This document shows positions 59,745 through 64,000 of a stretch of 64,000 nucleotides of DNA, piece by piece. How positions within the stretch are numbered: the stretch's first letter is position 1; every line of letters starts with the position of its first letter. The notes below the pieces were generated by a model. It did not search any database. It saw only the letters and a program-made list of their open reading frames with translations, and was not told the DNA's origin. Made by a program: the position numbers and the translations under genes. This stretch comes from Toxoplasma gondii ME49 (lineage: Eukaryota; Apicomplexa; Conoidasida; Eucoccidiorida; Sarcocystidae): NCBI RefSeq assembly GCF_000006565.2, contig NC_031470.1, forward strand, positions 1,924,954 to 1,988,953. Direction: 5' to 3'.

Positions 59745-62700
59745 TCAATCTTCTTCAACGTTTTCCGGAGATATCCGTCGCGGCAGAAAGCCAGATAGTG
59801 CGCTGCCGCCGATACACTCCACGGCGTCGTCGTCGCTCTGCAACGCGTCGTCTCTTTCTCCCGTGTTCTTTTCGTCTTCTCCTTTGTCATGAGCGTCACT
59901 CTTTCTGCCCTTGTTTCTCTTCATGCAGATCCGCTGGATGTTTTCACGCATGCGCGACGACAGGAAGCACGAAGCTTGTATCCAGTTTCCCGTCCGCAGC
60001 AGAAATGCAGGTGTCACTTTGGTCTCCTTTGACGACTCTCTGAAGGCGCCCGTCAGCAAGTAAGCATCGGCTCCACACGCCTCTGAGTCCAGCCGCACAG
60101 TGTCGCTGTTCTGGGGTGCTCGCGCCTCGACTTCTGGGGCGCCCGCCGTCGCGGAAAAACAAAGACTTCTCCCCTTCTCCCTTCTCTCCTCTGCGCGACC
60201 GCCTCCAAAGGTGCTTTCCTCTCTCTCCCTCTGTGCATGCGCTTCCCCGTCTACAGCACCGCCGCCTTCTGCGCGCGGCGAGGACGGCAGTCGGCTGCTC
60301 GCTGTCGGGTGTACAGACACCGGGGAGGGCTTCTGCTCTCCAGGCGTCTGTCCAGCGGGGGGTTCTGTCAAGTCTGGCTCGCCTTCCTCGAGACGCGGAT
60401 CCGCATAGGCTGCGTGCCACAGCTCCTCCATCATTTCTGCGAGCAGTGTGGCTTTCGCGCTGTCGCTCGTTGCAGAGAAATCCGAGACGAGCAAGGCGAG
60501 GCGCTGCCGCTGCAGGCTCTGCATTGGAGAGACACGCGGGCGCAGCGGAGACCCCAAATCAGCAGACACAGAATGCGAAGACGCCGAACTCGAGCTCGGC
60601 CTCACGGTCCTTTTTCCTAAGGTGGGAAATGGACGAAACGATGACGTGTATGGACAGCTCATGAGCTTCCACTTGCCGGCCACGGCTGTAACGAGAGGTC
60701 TGCGAATTCCCCGCGCTCTTGAGTCTAGAGACTCTAAAGCCTTCCCCCGCAAACTCTCGTTCGACTCTCCTCTCGAGGATCCGGAAAAAGCGGGGCAGAG
60801 CGACACAGAAAGCTTCTCAACTTCCGCCTCCACTCTCTCTTCCTCCTCGGCTTCGCCCTGTGCCCCACACCGAGTCCACAGCCTGTCGACGTCCATGCCT
60901 TGCGGAGCAAAGAGCTGTGTTTCTGGCAAAGGGCAAGGCTCCGCAGCAGAAGAAGAAAGAGAAGCAGAGAGAGGAGAAGGCGAAGAGCAAAGAGGAGCAA
61001 GAGGAGAAGAAGGCGAGGGGGGAGAGCCGTGATAACACAGAAGCGAAGCAGAAGACCAATTAGACGTATCCAAGGAGGAAAGGCCTGAAATGTCCGGGGG
61101 GCATGACTGTGGACCTCCTGGAGGTGCGTCCTTCGTCGTTTTCGCCAAAGGCCTGTCAGCATCACCTCCGGCAAAGTTCACTTGTTTTCTTCCGCCTTCT
61201 CTCTCCCGTGTTAGTCCCCACGCGTTGCGTTTCTTCTCTCTCTCTTCCTTCTTCTCCCCGCCCTCCGTCCACTCTCGCTTGTCCTCTTTCCTCTCTGCTC
61301 GGAAGAACCCCGCCGTCTTCTCAGCACTCGTCTGCCTCGACTGTCTGTTCCGCAAGGTACCTGCATCTCGCGACTCTGTCCTCGAAATGGAGGAATGGCG
61401 CTTGAAGATACTTGAGGAACGTCCTTGCTTCTGGTCTCTTTTTACGGCCGCGTGCGAAGCGCCGGGCCGCTGAGTGCAAAGTTTTGAGGCCCTTGGCTTT
61501 TTGCTGGGCTGAAAAAAGTCCGTGATGAGTCCACGGCGCTTCCGCTTCGACTGCTCTCGGTTGTACGTCCACAGCGAGGCCGCGAGTGCGCGCTGGAGTT
61601 CGTCGTCTGAGTTTCCCGCGGAAACGCTGTCTTCGCAGTTTTCGAAGAGACCAGAAAAGAACGTTGTCCGGTCTGAGTTGCGCCAGTGAGAAGACGGAAC
61701 TTGCTCGCGAGATGCAGTGGAGAACTCGTCACTCGACAGCTTGGAAGAAAACGGAACAGAACTTCGGGGTGGGGCTATAACTTCTCCAACAATCAAACAA
61801 TCGTCATCTTCTCTCTCCGCATCCATGGTGTTCTCTTCTTTCTTCTCCATGTCTTGTTCAAGTTCTGTGTCTTCTTGCTTCTCTCGCTCTCCTTTCTCTT
61901 CTCTGTTTCCTTGCTTCTGTGTCTCGACTCCGACTGCCTTCCCTCCCCTCTGTGCGACTCGCGTCTCTTCCCGTGTACCGTCTCTGTCGGCGACGGCCTC
62001 GGCTGATGTTGTTTCTCGCGTCTTCTTTGCATTCTCGCCGGTTCCGAGGCTGCGCTCGACAGAACAAGGGGATGCTGTCGAGTCCATTCTTCCTCCTCGC
62101 TGGTCGTGTGTCGCCACAGACTCCGCAGAGTTCGCGGAAGCTGAGAGACGACACAGCGGGAAGTCAGGACAGAGGAGAGTCGCTGCAGACGCCGCAGCAG
62201 CGCATGCAGACGTATCTGCCGCTTCGACGCGAAAAACAAGTGCGGGCGGCCAGACGGCGAGGTGGAGACGAAGGTACACGCGCTGAAGAGGCGCGCAGTG
62301 CATGCGGGGGTCGGAGGCCTTTTCATCCTCGCGGCGATGTTCTCTTTCTTCATCCAGCCAGTCTAGGCACTCCTCGCTCTCGTCTGGAGCAGCGGCTGCG
62401 CGGTTGAGCGAGACAGAGAGAGAAGCAGAAAGGGAAGAAAAAAACGCTAAAAGCAAAGCGCTCCTTGTGCAGGCAGAGAGGAAGCGAGGCGGTGCACCGA
62501 CCGACCCGATATTCGAGAAAAAGAGTGTCTCCTGAAGGTCCTGGACAAGCAAAACAAAAACAGAGAATTCCACGGAGAGTGCATGCAGAGAAAAAACAAC
62601 CTTGAGGTTTTCCGAGAAAAAAACAGAACGGTGAGCGAAGCGAAAATCAGTATCCGAGCTCCGGGGCCAGTACCACATTTTCTTCTCTGCATCCCTTTCA

Positions 62701-64000
62701 AAAATTATCCTCTCTTCTCTCTCTTCTCCCCCCCCCCCCCCCCCGTCTTTCTTCTCTCTGCCACCCATTCTGTCACTCATCTTTCTGTTACTCGCCTTTC
62801 TGTTACTCGCCTTTCTGTTACTCGCCTTTCTGTTACTCGCCTTTCTGTTCTTCACTTCTTTGTTCTTCACCTCTCTGTTATTCTCTTCCCTGTCACGCGT
62901 CCCTCTGTCACTTGTCTCTTTCTCACTCTCCTCTTCGATTACACCCGCCTGTTTCTGGCGGTTCCTCTTTTTTCGAAAGTGGACCTTTTCGGAGATTTTC
63001 GATTTGCTATTTTCTCTCTGTGGCGCTCCTCTGTCCTCACCTCCGTCTGCTCTTGCAGGAACGCGTTAAGAAGTTCGGCCTTCACCTCGTCTTCGTCGGG
63101 TGATGGCTTCCACCGTTCCTCGAGGCACAGCAGATCGCATTCTTCTTCTTCTTTCGCCCTCGTCGTGAGAGTCGTTTTCTCTCCTTCGTTTTCTGAGCTC
63201 ACGTTCGTCTCCTCATCGACCTCCCTCCCTGCCTCATCTCCATTTCCACTCTTCTGAGTAGTCTCCTCTTCCGGCTCTGTCGTTTGTCTTGTGTCCGTCA
63301 AAGTCTCCCTCTCAGTCTCGGTTTCGCTCTTCCATCCTTGTCTGTCTCCTTCTAAAGCACCGACACCTCTTCGCGTCCTTCTCCACCCTATCGCATGTCT
63401 CCCTGGTCGCCTCTCCTCGCCTTTCGTTTCTTCCTTCTGTTCTCCCAGGTCTCCCCTTGCGCATCTTTCTGCAGCTTCTCCAGCGTCTCGCGCATCTCTT
63501 CCTGAACGCAATCGATGTGTCGCTTGTGTCTCTTCTCCTCCCCCTCGAGTCTCCGTCTCCTCCTGGCGCAGCAGTTCCCAGGGCAACCTTGTTCGCCTCG
63601 GCCCAGGCGCTGGTCGGGAGCTTCTCGCGAAATCTCTCGCCTCTCCTTCCCCAGCGACTTCGACAGAAGAGGTGGTAAACGCCCGAGTTTCAAGTGGATT
63701 CGCTCTTCGCGCTTGAAGCGTTGCTCGAGTTTCTTCGAATTGAGTACAGGCTGTGTCTACGGCTTTGTCTCCGCAGCAGACCGAAGAGGCCGCTCCCTGC
63801 CGCCCTTTTTCTTTCTCTTTCTGCCGCACGAAAGTCTCTTCGTGTGGGCAGGAAAGCGTGGAAGCGTCTCCTGGAGAGGGAGAGAAAAAAGCGCCTTCCT
63901 TTCTGCGCGGACGTCTCTCCGCTTCTTCGAGAAGCTCAACCCCCACCCCGCTGTTCGCCTCGACGCAGGCCTCTGCCTCCTGGGAAGACGCGAGCGACGG
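59745..64000 (-). CDS. Disordered protein with UIM, SUMO-interaction-like and PIP-degron-like motifs (5' part beyond window)
   Basis: The minus strand is open from the right edge to 63041, where GAG-GTGAGG is a donor. The next exon starts at 62540 after TTGTCCAG, in phase 0, and runs to the stop at 59745-59747. At least 1251 residues are visible. The 5' exon is Glu/Arg/Thr-rich. The last exon contains an acidic-hydrophobic stretch DDDCLIVGEV (about 61775-61812) like a SUMO-interacting motif, the segment SDDELQRALAASL (about 61565-61612) matching a ubiquitin-interacting motif, and RGLITDFFQPSK (about 61500-61535) matching a PCNA-binding PIP box with the Thr-Asp and downstream basic residue of PIP degrons. 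Together these suggest a nuclear protein linked to ubiquitin and replication or repair, but I recognise no enzymatic domain. Much of the remainder is Ser/Pro/Glu-rich. A second intron within the start of the last exon is possible. Confidence 0.65.
62728..62850. repeat. C17 homopolymer and 15-bp tandem repeat in an intron
   Basis: A run of 17 cytosines occupies 62728-62744. From 62781 to 62850 the unit CTTTCTGTTACTCGC is repeated four times, followed by a partial, diverged copy. Both lie in the 500-nt intron 62541-63040 of the UIM-containing gene. Because they are intronic, the KASNR peptide repeat that a continuous reading would give is probably never made. The pyrimidine bias is on the non-coding strand, so it does not act as the splice polypyrimidine tract. 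Confidence 0.85.

Noticed and set aside
62781..62870. KASNR pentapeptide repeat as an N-terminal protein feature
   Set aside because: Good donor and acceptor sites at 63040 and 62541 place the repeat in an intron.
1..64000. CRISPR arrays, transposons, viral genes and rRNA operons
   Set aside because: No spaced direct repeats, transposase or integrase motifs, or rRNA-like conserved stretches were seen; all repeats are simple or minisatellite type.

Overview
This is nuclear DNA from a eukaryote, most likely a tissue-cyst coccidian of the Sarcocystidae (Toxoplasma, Neospora or Hammondia type); I cannot separate these genera from the sequence alone. The reasons are GT-AG introns in nearly every gene, proteins with very long Ser-, Glu- or Arg-rich low-complexity insertions, a helical-repeat organellar RNA-binding type protein of the kind expanded in apicomplexans, many GCATGC palindromes in intergenic DNA, and TA microsatellites between genes. 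There are no operons, CRISPR arrays, insertion sequences or rRNA genes, and I saw no convincing tRNA. Gene models below were built by hand by joining open frames at GT/AG sites with compatible phase. Where phases agree across several exons I am fairly confident; gene starts are the weakest part.

Layout from left to right. 1-750 (-): start of a secreted Shewanella-like Ser/Thr protein phosphatase that runs off the left edge. 1.6-2.2 kb (-): a candidate small secreted gene, either with 55-61 nt introns or a decayed p24-like gene. 3.0-8.9 kb (-): a six-exon, 1576-residue secreted cysteine-rich repeat protein whose introns are all phase 0. 11.6-12.6 kb (+): the two-exon ISD11/LYRM4 subunit of the mitochondrial Fe-S cysteine desulfurase. 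13.9-19.5 kb (-): a two-exon HPR/RAP-type helical-repeat protein with a very long disordered tail. 21.4-23.4 kb (+): a hypothetical protein with a transmembrane segment. 25.9-29.2 kb (-): a FAM86/METTL-type lysine methyltransferase in four exons. 30.1-31.7 kb (-): a low-complexity acidic protein with an 8-residue tandem repeat. 33.1-38.1 kb (+): a seven-exon RRM protein with an 18-nt exon. 38-43 kb: a gene-poor, TA-microsatellite-rich stretch. 43.1-48.3 kb and beyond (-): a TPR protein in at least eight exons, including a 19-nt micro-exon. 52.5-57.0 kb (+): a coiled-coil protein in about six exons. 59.7-64.0 kb (-): a disordered protein carrying a ubiquitin-interacting motif, a SUMO-interaction-like motif and a PIP-degron-like motif, open at the right edge.

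Several genes form head-to-head pairs sharing a 5' interval (cysteine-rich protein/ISD11, HPR protein/21.4-kb gene, 30-kb gene/RRM gene, TPR gene/coiled-coil gene) separated by tail-to-tail intervals (12.6-13.9, 23.4-25.9, 38.1-43.1 and 57.0-59.7 kb). The genes do not form an obvious pathway. Two would act in organelles (ISD11, and the HPR protein by family expectation), two in the secretory pathway (phosphatase, cysteine-rich protein), and the others look like regulatory or scaffold proteins. I found no clear undescribed multi-gene system. The most distinctive items are the phase-0 modular cysteine-rich gene, the UIM/SIM/PIP-degron protein, the micro-exon genes and the possible tiny-intron gene.
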